Notes: generated from the sequence alone by a model not told the origin. Numbered from the stretch's first letter, positions 50,176 through 59,778 are shown. The stretch is DNA of 64,000 nt from Brevibacterium sp. HMSC07C04 (GCF_001815905.1 NZ_KV823280.1:65300-129299), one strand, 5' to 3'. A program made the numbers and translations.

Positions 50176-51196
50176 GCCCGAGTTCGCAGGCTGCGCGCAG
50201 CGGCCACGACGGTTCGCGCAGCGCCGCCCGCCCGATGAGAACGGCGTCTGCCTGGCCCGTGGCAAGTATGGTATGCGCCTGTGCTGGGTCGGTGATGAGG
50301 CCGACCGCCGCCGTCGGCACTCCGGCCTGGCGGATTCTCTGCGCAAAGCCGATCTGATAGCCCGGCCCTGCGGGGATGTCAGCCGGAGTGTTCCCACCCC
50401 CGGACACGTCGATGAGATCGCACCCCTCTTCGTGCAGAACGCGCGAAAGTTCAACAGCCTCGTCAATCCCGAAACCGCCGTCGACCCATTCCTCAGCGGA
50501 GATGCGCACGAGCACGGGAAAGTCTTCCGGCACCCGAGCACGCACCGCGGCCAGCACGTCGCGCAGCAGCTTCCACCGGCCGGTGCCTGAACCGTATTCG
50601 TCGTCGCGGTCATTCGACAGCGGGCTGAGGAAGGAATGGATCAGGTAGCCGTGTGCGCCGTGGATTTCGACGGTGTCGAATCCGGCAGCGACGGCTCTTT
50701 CGGCGGCCGCACCAAAAGCTTCGACGACGTCCCTGATGTCTTCGGCACTCATGGCAGTCGGTTCGGCAAGCCCCGGGTAGGCGAGGTCACTGGGTCCAAG
50801 TGTCGGCCATCCTCCGGCTTCCTTGGACACCGTCCCCTTTTCTTCCCCGGGGAACGGCCGGTGCGTGCTCGCCTTCCGACCGGCGTGCGCCAGCTGAATC
50901 CCAATGGCCGCTCCCTGAGCGTGAGCGAAGTCGACAATGGGCTTCCACGCCTGGGCCTGTTCGTCGTTCCAGATGCCTGCGTCCTGCGGTGAGATCCGTC
51001 CTTCGGGAACAACGGCGGAAGCCTCGGTGATGATGAGGCCGAAGCCGCCTGCGGCACGCGCGCCGAGGTGCATCAGATGCCACTGACCCGGCACTCCGTC
51101 GCGGTTTTCGCACGAGTACTGGCACATGGGTGGCAGCCACACGCGGTTGCGCACGGTGAGTCCGCGCAGGGTCATGGGACTGAACAGCTGTGTCAT
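50123..51196 (-). CDS. NADH:flavin oxidoreductase, Old Yellow Enzyme (YqjM/NamA-like)
   Basis: 357 aa FMN TIM-barrel enzyme. Signatures: LPPMCQYSCENRDGVPG near residue 22 (the YqjM-type Cys), GIQLAHAGRKAS near 97, EIHGAHGYLIHSFLSPL near 170 with the substrate-binding His pair, and a C-terminal VLIGRAALREPSWPL. It reduces activated alkenes with NAD(P)H; the natural substrate is usually unknown. It is followed in transcription order by none, and is 6 bp downstream of the alpha/beta hydrolase gene, so they share an operon. Confidence 0.93.
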   Translation of the reverse strand: MTQLFSPMTLRGLTVRNRVWLPPMCQYSCENRDGVPGQWHLMHLGARAAGGFGLIITEASAVVPEGRISPQDAGIWNDEQAQAWKPIVDFAHAQGAAIGIQLAHAGRKASTHRPFPGEEKGTVSKEAGGWPTLGPSDLAYPGLAEPTAMSAEDIRDVVEAFGAAAERAVAAGFDTVEIHGAHGYLIHSFLSPLSNDRDDEYGSGTGRWKLLRDVLAAVRARVPEDFPVLVRISAEEWVDGGFGIDEAVELSRVLHEEGCDLIDVSGGGNTPADIPAGPGYQIGFAQRIRQAGVPTAAVGLITDPAQAHTILATGQADAVLIGRAALREPSWPLRAACELGLSPRGIPYPPQYVRGRW

Positions 51197-51202
51197 GGGT
51201 CC

Positions 51203-51988
51203 TCACAGGTGGGTGCGGAAGAACTTGCCCAGGTGTTCGGCGGCGAGTTCGGGGTGTTCGATCATGAACACGTGTCCGGCATCGGGAATGGTGACATGCG
51301 TGCCGTTCTGCGCCGTCTCAGCCAACTGCACCATGGACTCCGGTGTGTTGACGACGTCCTGGGCTGCCGATATCCACAGCGTGGGCACCGCAATGTCGGC
51401 GGTGCGCTCGGAGAGGTCGTAGTCGGCGAGCGCCTCACAGCACGCGATGTAGGCCTCAGCCGGTGTTGTCAGAAGCTGGTGGGCGGCCATGTGGCCCGCG
51501 GCGATGTCGTCATCGAGGAAGCCTGCCGCAAACCACAGGTCGAGTGTGTCCGGCACGGACGGGGCGATGCCGTCTTTGCGCACGCCTGCGATCCTGTCGT
51601 GCCAGTCCTGCGGCTGACCGAACTTCGCCGCGGTTGCCACGGGAGCTGCCGCGCGCACCCGGTCGGAGTGATTGAGCGCCAGTTCCTGCGCTACCCCACC
51701 GGAGATCGAACAGCCTGCGTAGCCGAAGGAGTCGGCACCGAGTTCGTCGGCAACCGCAACGACGCCTCGGGCCATGGAGGCAACTGACACCGGCTCTTCA
51801 GCAGAGAAGTCCCGTCCAGCATCGGCGCCGTGACCGGGCAGTTCCGTGAGAACCACCCGGAAGTCATCGGCAAGCCGTGCTGCGACAGATGCCCACACGG
51901 AAGCGTGTGTGCCCAGGGGCGGGCCGAAGATGAGCAGCGGGAGGTCTTCTGATTCGGGGTTGAGAACGGAGTAGGTCAGTGTAGTCAT
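51203..51988 (-). CDS. Alpha/beta hydrolase, 3-oxoadipate enol-lactonase-like
   Basis: 261 aa. The oxyanion loop GPPLGTHASVW lies near 22, the nucleophile elbow GCSISGG near residue 93, an acid region around SAAQDVVN near 212 and the catalytic His in DAGHVFMIEHPE near 240. The pattern resembles PcaD, but no other protocatechuate gene is present, so the substrate is open. Co-transcribed with the Old Yellow Enzyme. ATG is well placed. Confidence 0.85.
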   Translation of the reverse strand: MTTLTYSVLNPESEDLPLLIFGPPLGTHASVWASVAARLADDFRVVLTELPGHGADAGRDFSAEEPVSVASMARGVVAVADELGADSFGYAGCSISGGVAQELALNHSDRVRAAAPVATAAKFGQPQDWHDRIAGVRKDGIAPSVPDTLDLWFAAGFLDDDIAAGHMAAHQLLTTPAEAYIACCEALADYDLSERTADIAVPTLWISAAQDVVNTPESMVQLAETAQNGTHVTIPDAGHVFMIEHPELAAEHLGKFFRTHL

Positions 51989-52040
51989 ATCAGCTCCAAC
52001 GGTGAGTGTTCGTTATTTCTTCCTGCGAAGCACACGGCGG

Positions 52041-52670
52041 TCAGCCGAATGATCCGCCTGATTTCTCCAGATAGCACTGCGGGCAGAGCGACTCATAGGT
52101 GACATCAGCCCCCTCGATCGCCACCTGCGAACCGGCGAAGACGAAATCGCCGTCGGCCTTGCGCCCGTTGAACATGGCCTTCTTTCCGCACCGACAGATG
52201 GTTTTGAGCTCTTCGAGGGTGTGGGCGATCTCCAACAGCCTGCGCGAACCTGGGAACGCCTGCGTGCGGAAGTCTGTGCGCAGGCCGTAGCACATGACAG
52301 GAACGTTTTGGCCCACCGCGATTCGCATGAGGCCCTCAACCTGTTCAGCGGTGAGGAATTGGGCTTCGTCCACCAGAAGGCAGGAAACCGGCTGCACCGG
52401 CTGGTCGACGTGGGTGATGAGGGCGGAGGGATCGGCGTACTCGGCGGCTTCGCGGAAAACGGTCTCGACATCGTCGTCTTCGCGCACGAGGATGTCGACG
52501 GTGCGACAGACTCCCAGACGCGAAATGATCTTGTCCGCACCCTTTGTGTCGACGTGCGGCTTGGCCAGCAGAATCCGCTGTCCTCGCTCTTCGTAGTTGA
52601 ACGCAGCCTGCAGGAGTGCTGTCGACTTTCCGGAGTTCATCGCTCCGTGCCGAAAATACAGTTTGGCCAC
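52041..52670 (-). CDS. tdk: Thymidine kinase (type II)
   Basis: 209 aa salvage kinase. P-loop GAMNSGKSTALL at residue 10, Walker B CLLVDEAQFLTAEQ near 97, catalytic-region CYGLRTDFRTQAFPGS near 128, and zinc-binding ICRCGKKA and CPQC. GTG at 52670, preceded by GGACAGG, gives the family length; the track frame further upstream is not coding. Lies divergent from icd. Supplies dTMP from thymidine. Confidence 0.93.
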   Translation of the reverse strand: MAKLYFRHGAMNSGKSTALLQAAFNYEERGQRILLAKPHVDTKGADKIISRLGVCRTVDILVREDDDVETVFREAAEYADPSALITHVDQPVQPVSCLLVDEAQFLTAEQVEGLMRIAVGQNVPVMCYGLRTDFRTQAFPGSRRLLEIAHTLEELKTICRCGKKAMFNGRKADGDFVFAGSQVAIEGADVTYESLCPQCYLEKSGGSFG

Positions 52671-52768
52671 CCTGTCCGTCCTTCCTTCGCGAACGGCAAC
52701 AGGATACCGGCACCGGCAGCGGCGCCCAGCTGATGCGAGGGCCGCCGGAGGGCGAACCCGCGGATAGA

Positions 52769-52774
52769 TAGAAT
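52769..52774 (+). promoter_or_regulatory. -10 TAGAAT of icd
   Basis: TAGAAT within TAGATAGAAT, 41 nt before the icd ATG, in the spacer shared with tdk. Confidence 0.5.
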
Positions 52775-52815
52775 GGCCCCCGTCAATCCCATAGCGAGTT
52801 GGAGTGATCCTCTTA

Positions 52816-55035
52816 ATGGCTAAGATCATCTACACCCGCACCGACGAAGCGCCTCTGCTTGCAACGTATTCGCTCAAGCCGATCGTTGAAGCCTTCGCGC
52901 ACACCGCCGGTGTCGAGGTCGAAACACGCGACATCTCACTGGCCGGTCGAATCCTGGCACAGTTTGGCGATGTCCTCCCCGAAGACCAGCAGCACCCCGA
53001 CTCCCTGGCCGAGCTCGGCGAACTGGCCAAGAAGCCTGAAGCCAACATCATCAAGCTGCCCAACATCTCCGCATCCGTTCCGCAGCTGAAGGCGGCTATT
53101 GCCGAACTGCAGAGCCAGGGCTACGACCTTCCCGAATTCCCAGAAGAGCCGAAGACCGAACAAGAGCGCGACATCCGCGAACGCTACGGACGTGCCCTCG
53201 GTTCGGCCGTCAACCCGGTCCTGCGCGAAGGCAACTCCGACCGACGGGCACCGCAGGCTGTGAAGAACTTCGCCAAGGCCCACCCGCACCGGATGGGCGA
53301 ATGGACGAAGGACTCCGGCACCCGCGTGGCAACCATGTCCGCTGACGACTTCCGCTCGAACGAACAGTCTGTCGTCATGGAAGCCGACGACACCCTGCAG
53401 ATCCGCCTGCGCGGCGAAGACGGCGAAACCACTGTTCTCAAGGACGGCCTGAAGGTCCTCAAGGACGAAGTCGTCGACTCGACTTTCATGAACGTCCGCG
53501 CCCTGGAGAAGTTCCTCAAGGAGCAGATCGCCCAGGCCAAGAAGGACGGCGTTCTGTTCTCCGTCCACCTCAAGGCCACCATGATGAAGGTGTCCGACCC
53601 CGAACTGTTCGGCCACGTTGTCCGCGCGTTCTTCCCGGAGGTCTACGAAAAGTACGGTGAAGAGCTCACCGCCGCAGGCCTCACCCCGGACTACGGCCTG
53701 GCAGCCCTGCTCAACGGGCTTGACGCTCTCGACCCCGAAGTTGCTCAGGGTGTCAAGGCCGAAATCGACGCGGGCTTCGAAAACGGCCCCGCACTGGCCA
53801 TGGTCGACTCCTCGCGCGGCATCACAAACCTGCACGTGCCCTCGGATGTCATCGTGGACGCTTCCATGCCCGCAATGATCCGCGACGGCGGCAAGATGTG
53901 GGGCGCTGACGACGGTCAGCACGACACCCTGGCTGTCATCCCCGACTCCAGCTACGCCGGGGTCTTCCAGGCCACCATTGAGGACTGCAAGGCCAACGGC
54001 ACGCTCGATCCCGCCACTATGGGCACCGTGCCGAATGTCGGCCTCATGGCGCAGAAAGCCGAAGAGTACGGCAGCCATGACAAGACGTTCATCCTCGACC
54101 GCCCCGGCACGGTTGAAGTCGTCAACGCCGCGGGCGATGTCCTCATGTCCCACGAAGTCCAGACCGGCGACATCTGGCGCGCATGCCAGACGAAGGACAT
54201 TCCGATTCGCGACTGGGTCAAGCTCGCTGTGACCCGCGCTCGTCTGTCGGACACCCCTGCCGTGTTCTGGCTCGATGAGAACCGGGCACACGACCGCAAC
54301 CTCATCGAGAAGGTCAACACCTACCTCAAGGATCACGACACCTCGGGCCTGGACATCCAGATCATGAGCCCCGTGGATGCCGCCAAGCACTCCCTGGCCC
54401 GCATCCGCAACGGCCAGGACACCATTTCGGTGACCGGCAACGTGCTGCGTGACTACAACACCGATCTCTTCCCGATCCTCGAACTGGGCACATCGGCGAA
54501 GATGCTCTCGGTGGTTCCGCTGCTTGCCGGCGGTGGGCTGTTTGAGACCGGTGCTGGCGGATCGGCGCCCAAGCACGTCCAGCAGGTGCAGCAGGAAAAC
54601 CACCTGCGCTGGGATTCGCTCGGCGAGTTCTTCGCCATTGCCGAGTCCTTCCGCCACTTCCTGCACTCGCAGGACAACCAGCGTGCCGGTGTTCTCGCAG
54701 ACACCCTGGACCGGGCAACGGAGACGTTCCTCAACGAGAACCGCTCGCCTTCGCGCAAGGTCGGCGAAATCGACAACCGCGGCAGCCACTTCTACCTGAC
54801 CCTGTACTGGGCAGAAGAGCTGGCCAAGCAGACTGACGACGCCGAGCTCGCCAAGGCACTGGCTCCCATTGCCGAAGCGCTGCGCGAAAAGGAAGGCGTC
54901 ATCACCGAGGAGCTGCTGGCTGTTCAGGGCCAGCCGGTCGACCTCAACGGCTATTACAACCCTGCTGACGAAACGCTGAGCACACTCATGCGCCCGTCGC
55001 AGACGTTCAACGCGATTATCGACGAGCTGGGCTGA
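52816..55035 (+). CDS. icd: NADP-dependent isocitrate dehydrogenase, monomeric type
   Basis: 739 aa, the size of the monomeric IDH family (about 738-745 aa), which oxidises isocitrate to 2-oxoglutarate. Substrate-binding region [20 protein letters not shown] near residue 138 and the conserved [15 protein letters not shown] and [14 protein letters not shown] segments near 560-665 identify it. ATG at 52816 follows GGAGTG at a slightly long distance. It stands alone between its promoter and a strong terminator. Together with gltA it covers early TCA steps. Confidence 0.95.
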   Translation: MAKIIYTRTDEAPLLATYSLKPIVEAFAHTAGVEVETRDISLAGRILAQFGDVLPEDQQHPDSLAELGELAKKPEANIIKLPNISASVPQLKAAIAELQSQGYDLPEFPEEPKTEQERDIRERYGRALGSAVNPVLREGNSDRRAPQAVKNFAKAHPHRMGEWTKDSGTRVATMSADDFRSNEQSVVMEADDTLQIRLRGEDGETTVLKDGLKVLKDEVVDSTFMNVRALEKFLKEQIAQAKKDGVLFSVHLKATMMKVSDPELFGHVVRAFFPEVYEKYGEELTAAGLTPDYGLAALLNGLDALDPEVAQGVKAEIDAGFENGPALAMVDSSRGITNLHVPSDVIVDASMPAMIRDGGKMWGADDGQHDTLAVIPDSSYAGVFQATIEDCKANGTLDPATMGTVPNVGLMAQKAEEYGSHDKTFILDRPGTVEVVNAAGDVLMSHEVQTGDIWRACQTKDIPIRDWVKLAVTRARLSDTPAVFWLDENRAHDRNLIEKVNTYLKDHDTSGLDIQIMSPVDAAKHSLARIRNGQDTISVTGNVLRDYNTDLFPILELGTSAKMLSVVPLLAGGGLFETGAGGSAPKHVQQVQQENHLRWDSLGEFFAIAESFRHFLHSQDNQRAGVLADTLDRATETFLNENRSPSRKVGEIDNRGSHFYLTLYWAEELAKQTDDAELAKALAPIAEALREKEGVITEELLAVQGQPVDLNGYYNPADETLSTLMRPSQTFNAIIDELG

Positions 55036-55056
55036 GCGTCGATCTGACAGACAACA

Positions 55057-55093
55057 GCTGAGGGCCGGAAGTTCACCGCTTCCGGCCCTCAGC
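55057..55093 (+). terminator. Intrinsic terminator of icd
   Basis: Perfect 15-bp stem GCTGAGGGCCGGAAG with a 7-nt loop, 21 bp after the icd stop. Confidence 0.85.
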
Positions 55094-55184
55094 GCTGTGT
55101 GCACAGTGACAAACCCGATGCCCCGACAAGCTGACCTGCGCGGGCGCGGATGAAAGAATGGGTGCAGAGAGAAAGGACGTCCCC

Positions 55185-55577
55185 ATGACTCAGCCCAACG
55201 GCGATCACTCCCCCGTTCCTGAAAGCAGCTCCCCCGAAACCGTCGAACAGGCAGCTGAAACTGCACCCCAGCAGGCCCAGACACCGGCACAGTCCCAGGC
55301 CCAGACACCGCCGCCTGCTGTGAAGGCTTCCGGCGGACTGTCAGCGGGCATTTGGGCTTCGCTCATCATCGGCGCCCTCATTCTGGTGCTTCTGCTCATC
55401 TTCATCATTCAGAACAACGAGCCGACCCAGTTCTACTACTTCGGCTGGGAGTTCACCCTGCCGCTGGGCGTATCCATTCTGCTTGCCGCAATTGCGGGCA
55501 TCGTCATCGCCGGCATCTTCGGCACAGTCCGCATGTTCATCCTCGGCCGGCAGATCAAACGCGCCAACAAGCGCTGA
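55185..55577 (+). CDS. LapA-domain (DUF1049) membrane protein
   Basis: 130 aa. A disordered, Gln/Pro/Ser-rich N-terminal region of about 55 residues is followed by two helices (WASLIIGALILVLLLIFII and a second near 90-110) linked by NNEPTQFYYFGWEF, the LapA signature. A basic tail ends it. ATG at 55185 has AAAGGA upstream. Probably co-transcribed with the monooxygenase-like gene 48 bp downstream. LapA relatives act in envelope assembly in E. coli; role here unknown. Confidence 0.85.
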   Translation: MTQPNGDHSPVPESSSPETVEQAAETAPQQAQTPAQSQAQTPPPAVKASGGLSAGIWASLIIGALILVLLLIFIIQNNEPTQFYYFGWEFTLPLGVSILLAAIAGIVIAGIFGTVRMFILGRQIKRANKR

Positions 55578-55625
55578 TACGGCAGGCCCACCGAGGATCT
55601 GCCACACCCTGAGAAAGGACAGGAT

Positions 55626-55949
55626 ATGTACTTCATCGTCGTCAAATTCCGTGTCAAAGACGAGTTCGTGGCCGACTGGCCCAACATCGCCCGCGAATTC
55701 ACGGAGGCCACGCGCGCAGAGCCGGGCAACCTGTGGTTCGACTGGTCCAAGAGCCTGGAGCGCGATGATGAATACGTGCTCGTCGAGGGCTTTGCCGATG
55801 ACGAAGCCGCCAGCACTCACGTCAATTCGGAGCACTTCAAGAAGATGCAGCAGGACTTCCCGCAGCACCTGAAGGAAACCCCGCTCATCGTGTCCCGCAA
55901 GGTCGAAGGCAGCGACTGGGACCGCATGGGCGAAATCTCGGTCGACTGA
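55626..55949 (+). CDS. Antibiotic biosynthesis monooxygenase (ABM) domain protein
   Basis: 107 aa ferredoxin-like dimeric alpha+beta fold. Characteristic residues: VVKFRVKDEFVADW at the start, EPGNLWFDWSKS near residue 35 and EHFKKMQQDF near 70. Relatives include YgiN-type quinol monooxygenases and heme-degrading IsdG-like proteins; I see nothing that decides between them. AGAAAGGA upstream of the ATG. Ends before a strong terminator. Confidence 0.85.
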   Translation: MYFIVVKFRVKDEFVADWPNIAREFTEATRAEPGNLWFDWSKSLERDDEYVLVEGFADDEAASTHVNSEHFKKMQQDFPQHLKETPLIVSRKVEGSDWDRMGEISVD

Positions 55950-55982
55950 CCCTTTAGGGCACACGCAGTCGATGCGTACAGA

Positions 55983-56012
55983 CGGGGACCGCGGAACCTT
56001 CCGCGGTCCCCG
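55983..56012 (+). terminator. Terminator after the ABM gene
   Basis: Perfect 14-bp stem CGGGGACCGCGGAA with a 2-nt core, followed by a short T stretch. Confidence 0.85.
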
Positions 56013-56026
56013 TTTCTGCTGGTGCC

Positions 56027-56170
56027 CTAGTCTTCCGAGCTTTCCTCGCCCAAGCTGAAGCTCACTTCGGACTCTGCCCGCACCTCGGCTGTCCTCTCAA
56101 GGGTGCGTGCAACAGTGCACGTCTTCCCGTGGGCGTGGGCGAGGGCCCGTTCGACAGTGCGCGCAGCGCG
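56027..56170 (-). pseudogene. Possible remnant of an OsmC-like gene (C-terminal fragment)
   Basis: The minus frame ending at 56027 translates to residues including ERALAHAHGKTCTVARTLER and ends in EESSED. The A-H-x-x-x-C-x-V/P-A pattern resembles the C-terminal Cys region of OsmC/Ohr peroxidases. Upstream the frame has no start or family match. It may be a decayed fragment or coincidence. Confidence 0.25.
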
Positions 56171-56277
56171 GCACGGGCTAGGACTCTTTTGCAAAACGCC
56201 CACAACAATACGCCGACAGCGGCTTATCAGCCCGTACAGTGAGAAAAACCTTTGTCTTCCCCATGAAAAGGACTCAC

Positions 56278-58044
56278 ATGCGACACCTACCGGCAACACT
56301 CGGCGCCATTGGGCTCGCCGTTGCGGTAGCCGTGCCCGCTGCCGCGGCGCCGAGCGCCGGCAGCAGCTCCGAACCGGCACCGCAGGAGACCCCCGCCAGC
56401 ACTCCGCAGGAAAAGGACAGCGACGGGCAGGATCCCAAGGTCGAAACCGTCAAACAGAAAGTTGACGACGGCACATCGGCCCTCATCAGCGCAACCGGCA
56501 AGGGCAATGAAAACTCCGTTGTCATCTTCGGTGCCACATGGTCATCAGCCGCTGACCCCACCATCGAGTACCGCTCGAAAGTCACCAACAGCCTCAAATG
56601 GTCGATGTGGCAGGAACTCGAGGCCGACCCTGACGAAGGCCCCGACGACGGCTCGAACGAGGCCAACACCCCCGGCACGGGAGCCGTCAGCGCTGCCTAC
56701 AACGAAAAGATCGAAGTGCGCACCAAGGGCGCACCCGTCACCGTGACCGTCACGACCACCCCGATCACGGACGCCGACCGCACCATGTTCGGCGGCGTCA
56801 ACGACGAAGGCACATTCTCCTCCCCCGACCTCAACGAACCCGCATCGTCCGCGCCGGAAGCCGACTCCACCTCGGCAGCCGGCAGCGGCCCCATCGCCGG
56901 CGGCAAACTCAACGCCAAGAAAGCCGCATCCATCGGCGGCTTCAAGTACTTCTCGCGCAAGCAGTGGGGTGCGCGGAAGGCTCGCTGCTCGACTTCGACG
57001 ACCAACCGCAACACCGCGACGATCATCCACCACACGGAAGGCTCGAACAGCTACTCCAAGGAGCAGGTTCCGGGCATCCTCCGCGGTATCCAGTCCTACC
57101 ACCAGGGCAGCCGTCACTGGTGCGACATCGGCTACAACATGCTCGTTGACAAGTACGGCAACATCTACGAGGGTCGCCCCAAGCTCGACAAAGCCGCCAT
57201 CGGTGCCCACGCATCGAGCGTCAACCGCGGCACGTTCGGCATTTCGGTGATCGGCTCCTACAAGAAGAAGGCGCCTGAGGCAGCAATCAACTCGGTTGCC
57301 CGCATCGTCGCCTGGCAGTCCTCGAAGTGGAACTGGAAGATCGACTCCAAGGTCACCCTGACCTCGGCAGGCGGCGCCACCCGCAAGTACCCCAAGGGTG
57401 CGAAGATGACCGTGCAGCGCGTATCCAGCCACAGGGACATCGGCAACACCGACTGCCCCGGCGACGGTCTGTACAGCCAGCTGGGTGACATCCGCAAGAA
57501 GGCCATCGGCTTCCAGAAGGGCAAGCCTCCGGCACCGGCTGAAAAGCCCAAGAGCCCCATCCAGAAGTTCCACGAGGCCAACAAGTCCAAGACCGGCAAG
57601 CCCACGGGCAAGGAGCACGGCGGTCTGCCCGGCGGCGGCGCGTACCGAGCCTTTGAAAAGGGCGCGGTGCACCACTCACCGAAGACCGGCACCCACTTCA
57701 CCCGGTTCGGCTCCGGCATCCAGAAGGCATGGGCTGCGCAGGCCTTTGAACGCGGCGCGCTGGGCTACCCGACCGGCGAAGAATCCTGCACCATCAAGGA
57801 CGGCGGCTGCTACCAGGCGTTCCAGAACGGCTCAATCCACTGGTCGCCGAAGGTCGGTGCGCGCAAGCTCATGTACAACTCCGGTATCCGCAAGGAATGG
57901 GCCAAGCAGGGCTTTGAACGCGGCAAACTCGGCTACCCCACAACCGAAGAGTTCACGTGGGGCAAGTACAAGCGCGTCAACTTCGAAGGCGGCTACCTCA
58001 CCTGGAAGAAGGGTGAAGGAGTAAAGCAGCACAACAAGAAGTGA
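56278..58044 (+). CDS. Secreted N-acetylmuramoyl-L-alanine amidase with LGFP repeats
   Basis: 588 aa. ATG at 56278 chosen for AAAGGA 6 nt upstream. A signal peptide ends near AAAA-PS around residue 24. A roughly 190-residue acidic region with GATWSS and TTTPITDADR follows. A PGRP/amidase_2 domain covers about 215-400: RKQWGARKARC, zinc His in IIHHTEG near 252, WCDIGYNMLVDKYGNIYEGRP, HASSVNRGTFGISVIG and the second His in SSHRDIGNTDCPG near 384-396. The C-terminus (447-588) holds LGFP-type repeats (FERGALGYPTGEE, FERGKLGYPTTEE) that may bind the envelope. Likely a peptidoglycan hydrolase in the wall. Confidence 0.92.
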   Translation: MRHLPATLGAIGLAVAVAVPAAAAPSAGSSSEPAPQETPASTPQEKDSDGQDPKVETVKQKVDDGTSALISATGKGNENSVVIFGATWSSAADPTIEYRSKVTNSLKWSMWQELEADPDEGPDDGSNEANTPGTGAVSAAYNEKIEVRTKGAPVTVTVTTTPITDADRTMFGGVNDEGTFSSPDLNEPASSAPEADSTSAAGSGPIAGGKLNAKKAASIGGFKYFSRKQWGARKARCSTSTTNRNTATIIHHTEGSNSYSKEQVPGILRGIQSYHQGSRHWCDIGYNMLVDKYGNIYEGRPKLDKAAIGAHASSVNRGTFGISVIGSYKKKAPEAAINSVARIVAWQSSKWNWKIDSKVTLTSAGGATRKYPKGAKMTVQRVSSHRDIGNTDCPGDGLYSQLGDIRKKAIGFQKGKPPAPAEKPKSPIQKFHEANKSKTGKPTGKEHGGLPGGGAYRAFEKGAVHHSPKTGTHFTRFGSGIQKAWAAQAFERGALGYPTGEESCTIKDGGCYQAFQNGSIHWSPKVGARKLMYNSGIRKEWAKQGFERGKLGYPTTEEFTWGKYKRVNFEGGYLTWKKGEGVKQHNKK

Positions 58045-58057
58045 TCGTATAAAGCCT

Positions 58058-58092
58058 GTGGGGCGGCAGTTCTCTGCGAACTGCCGCCCCAC
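58058..58092 (+). terminator. Intrinsic terminator of the amidase gene
   Basis: Perfect 15-bp stem GTGGGGCGGCAGTTC with a 5-nt loop, 13 bp after the stop. Confidence 0.85.
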
Positions 58093-58143
58093 TTGCCTGC
58101 GGTGGCTTGGCTGAGCATCTGCGGCCGACGCCGAGGCGGAGGT

Positions 58144-58149
58144 TAGAGT
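58144..58149 (+). promoter_or_regulatory. -10 TAGAGT for a leaderless PIG-L transcript
   Basis: TAGAGT ends 7 nt before the ATG at 58157 and overlaps the alternative GTG at 58148, which argues for the ATG. Confidence 0.55.
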
Positions 58150-58156
58150 GGTTGAT

Positions 58157-58867
58157 ATGACTGAGCTTGCGAAGCTGGACACCGAAGGCGTTCAACGGGT
58201 GCTCGCGGTTGTGGCCCACCCGGACGACATGGAGTACGGAGCATCGGCAGCAGTTGCCAAGTGGGCGGCAGAGGGAATCGCAATTCACTATCTGCTGCTG
58301 ACCGCCGGAGAAGCCGGCATCGCCTCCATCGAACCAGACCGGACCGCAGCCCTTCGCGCGGAAGAACAGCAGGCGGCCTGTGACATCGTCGGAGCTGCGT
58401 CACTGGAAATCCTTGGCTTCCCGGACGGACTGCTGGAACCCGACCACAGCGTGCGCAAGGCCATTGTCCGCAAGATCCGCGAAGTACGGCCGCAGATGGC
58501 GATCTCACTGACGTGGGAACTCGAAGTCGGCTTCGGCATCAACCACGTCGACCACCGTGCCTGCGGTATGGCACTCATGGACGCCATTCGTGACGCCGAC
58601 AACCCGTGGATCTTCCAGGACCTGGGTCTTAAGCGCTGGAAGGTCGAACGGGCCCTATTCTGTGCAGCAACAAAGCCCACGCACTATGTCGATGTGTCCG
58701 GCGAACCTCTGCAGAAGGGCATCGCCTCACTGGCAGCCCACGAACAGTATCTTGCAGCGCTGCCCGACCACCCCACCCCAGAAGAGATCAACCGGGGTGT
58801 GACAGAGGAAGCCGGCAGGCGCCTCGGGATTGAGGCCGCTCTGCCAGTCCGTGAGGTGCGGCTGTGA
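58157..58867 (+). CDS. PIG-L/LmbE family deacetylase
   Basis: 236 aa zinc deacetylase. VVAHPDDMEYG near residue 18 and NHVDHRACG near 132 provide the HxDD and HxxH zinc ligands; LLTAGEAGI near 48 is the family loop. Could be mycothiol S-conjugate amidase-like or act on N-acetylglucosaminyl lipids; it is shorter than Mca or MshB, so the substrate is open. Stop overlaps the patatin gene start (GTGA), implying coupled expression. Confidence 0.86.
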   Translation: MTELAKLDTEGVQRVLAVVAHPDDMEYGASAAVAKWAAEGIAIHYLLLTAGEAGIASIEPDRTAALRAEEQQAACDIVGAASLEILGFPDGLLEPDHSVRKAIVRKIREVRPQMAISLTWELEVGFGINHVDHRACGMALMDAIRDADNPWIFQDLGLKRWKVERALFCAATKPTHYVDVSGEPLQKGIASLAAHEQYLAALPDHPTPEEINRGVTEEAGRRLGIEAALPVREVRL

Positions 58868-59778
58868 CAGCTGTTCCGTGGCAGCCGGAGTCCGAGCCGA
58901 GCGTCACCGACACCGCACTCGTGTTTGAGGGCGGAGGCATGCGGGCTGCCTTTTCTGCCGGCATTGCCATCACACTCATTCGGGCCGGCATTGACTTCCC
59001 GCACACCTTCGGGGTCAGTGCGGGCACTTCGACGACGGCAAACCTGGTGTCGCGCGACATCGATCGCGCCAGGCGCAGCTTCGTGGAGTTCTCCACCGAC
59101 CCGCAGTTCGGGTCGCTGAAGACTTTTGCGCGCGGGCAAGGGCTGTTCAACGCCGAATACATCTACCAGAACACCGCCCTGCCCGATCAGGCCCTGCCGC
59201 TTGACTGGGACACCTTCTGCGCGCACCCCTCAGAAGTGTCCGTTGTGGCGTTCAATGCCGAAGACGGCACGACCGTCGAATGGCGGCGTGCTGACTTCCC
59301 CACGATGGACGACTACCTGCTGCGAGTGCGAGCATCATCAACCATGCCGATCGTCATGCCCGTCACAGACGTAGACGGCACCCTCTACGTTGACGGTGCT
59401 CTTGGTGACGGCGGCGGAATCGCTCTGCCGGCCATGCTTGATGCGGGTTTTGACCGGGGCGTATTCGTGCTGACCCAAGAACGGCGGTATCGGAAATCCC
59501 CCGCGCGGTTCAAACACAGCACCCGGCAGATCTTCCGTCGGCTGCCCGCGGTCCCCGCGGCAATGGAAACCCGCGCGGCACGCTACAACAGCATCCGCGA
59601 ACAGCTGTTCGACCTCGAAGCAGAAGGCAGAGCCTTCATCATCGAACCGGACATCATGCGCATCGGCAACTCCACCCGGAACCTTTCACAGCTGGCTGCC
59701 GCACACCGACACGGACTGTTCATCGGCCGGCGCGAACTTCCAAGGCTGCGGGAATTCCTGGGGCTGCCCTACGAATGA
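58864..59778 (+). CDS. Patatin-like phospholipase family protein
   Basis: 304 aa. Oxyanion-hole FEGGGMRAAFSAGI near residue 22, nucleophile elbow FGVSAGTST near 48, and the catalytic Asp in VDGALGDGG near 178, the Ser-Asp dyad of bacterial patatins (YjjU-like). It probably hydrolyses lipid esters at the cytosolic membrane face. Translationally coupled to the PIG-L deacetylase, an association suggesting a shared lipid or glycolipid substrate, but nothing more specific is visible. Confidence 0.9.
   Translation: MTAVPWQPESEPSVTDTALVFEGGGMRAAFSAGIAITLIRAGIDFPHTFGVSAGTSTTANLVSRDIDRARRSFVEFSTDPQFGSLKTFARGQGLFNAEYIYQNTALPDQALPLDWDTFCAHPSEVSVVAFNAEDGTTVEWRRADFPTMDDYLLRVRASSTMPIVMPVTDVDGTLYVDGALGDGGGIALPAMLDAGFDRGVFVLTQERRYRKSPARFKHSTRQIFRRLPAVPAAMETRAARYNSIREQLFDLEAEGRAFIIEPDIMRIGNSTRNLSQLAAAHRHGLFIGRRELPRLREFLGLPYE

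Noticed and set aside
55158-55184. Earlier ATG for the LapA-like protein
   Set aside because: Lacks a ribosome site; AAAGGA lies before the ATG at 55185.
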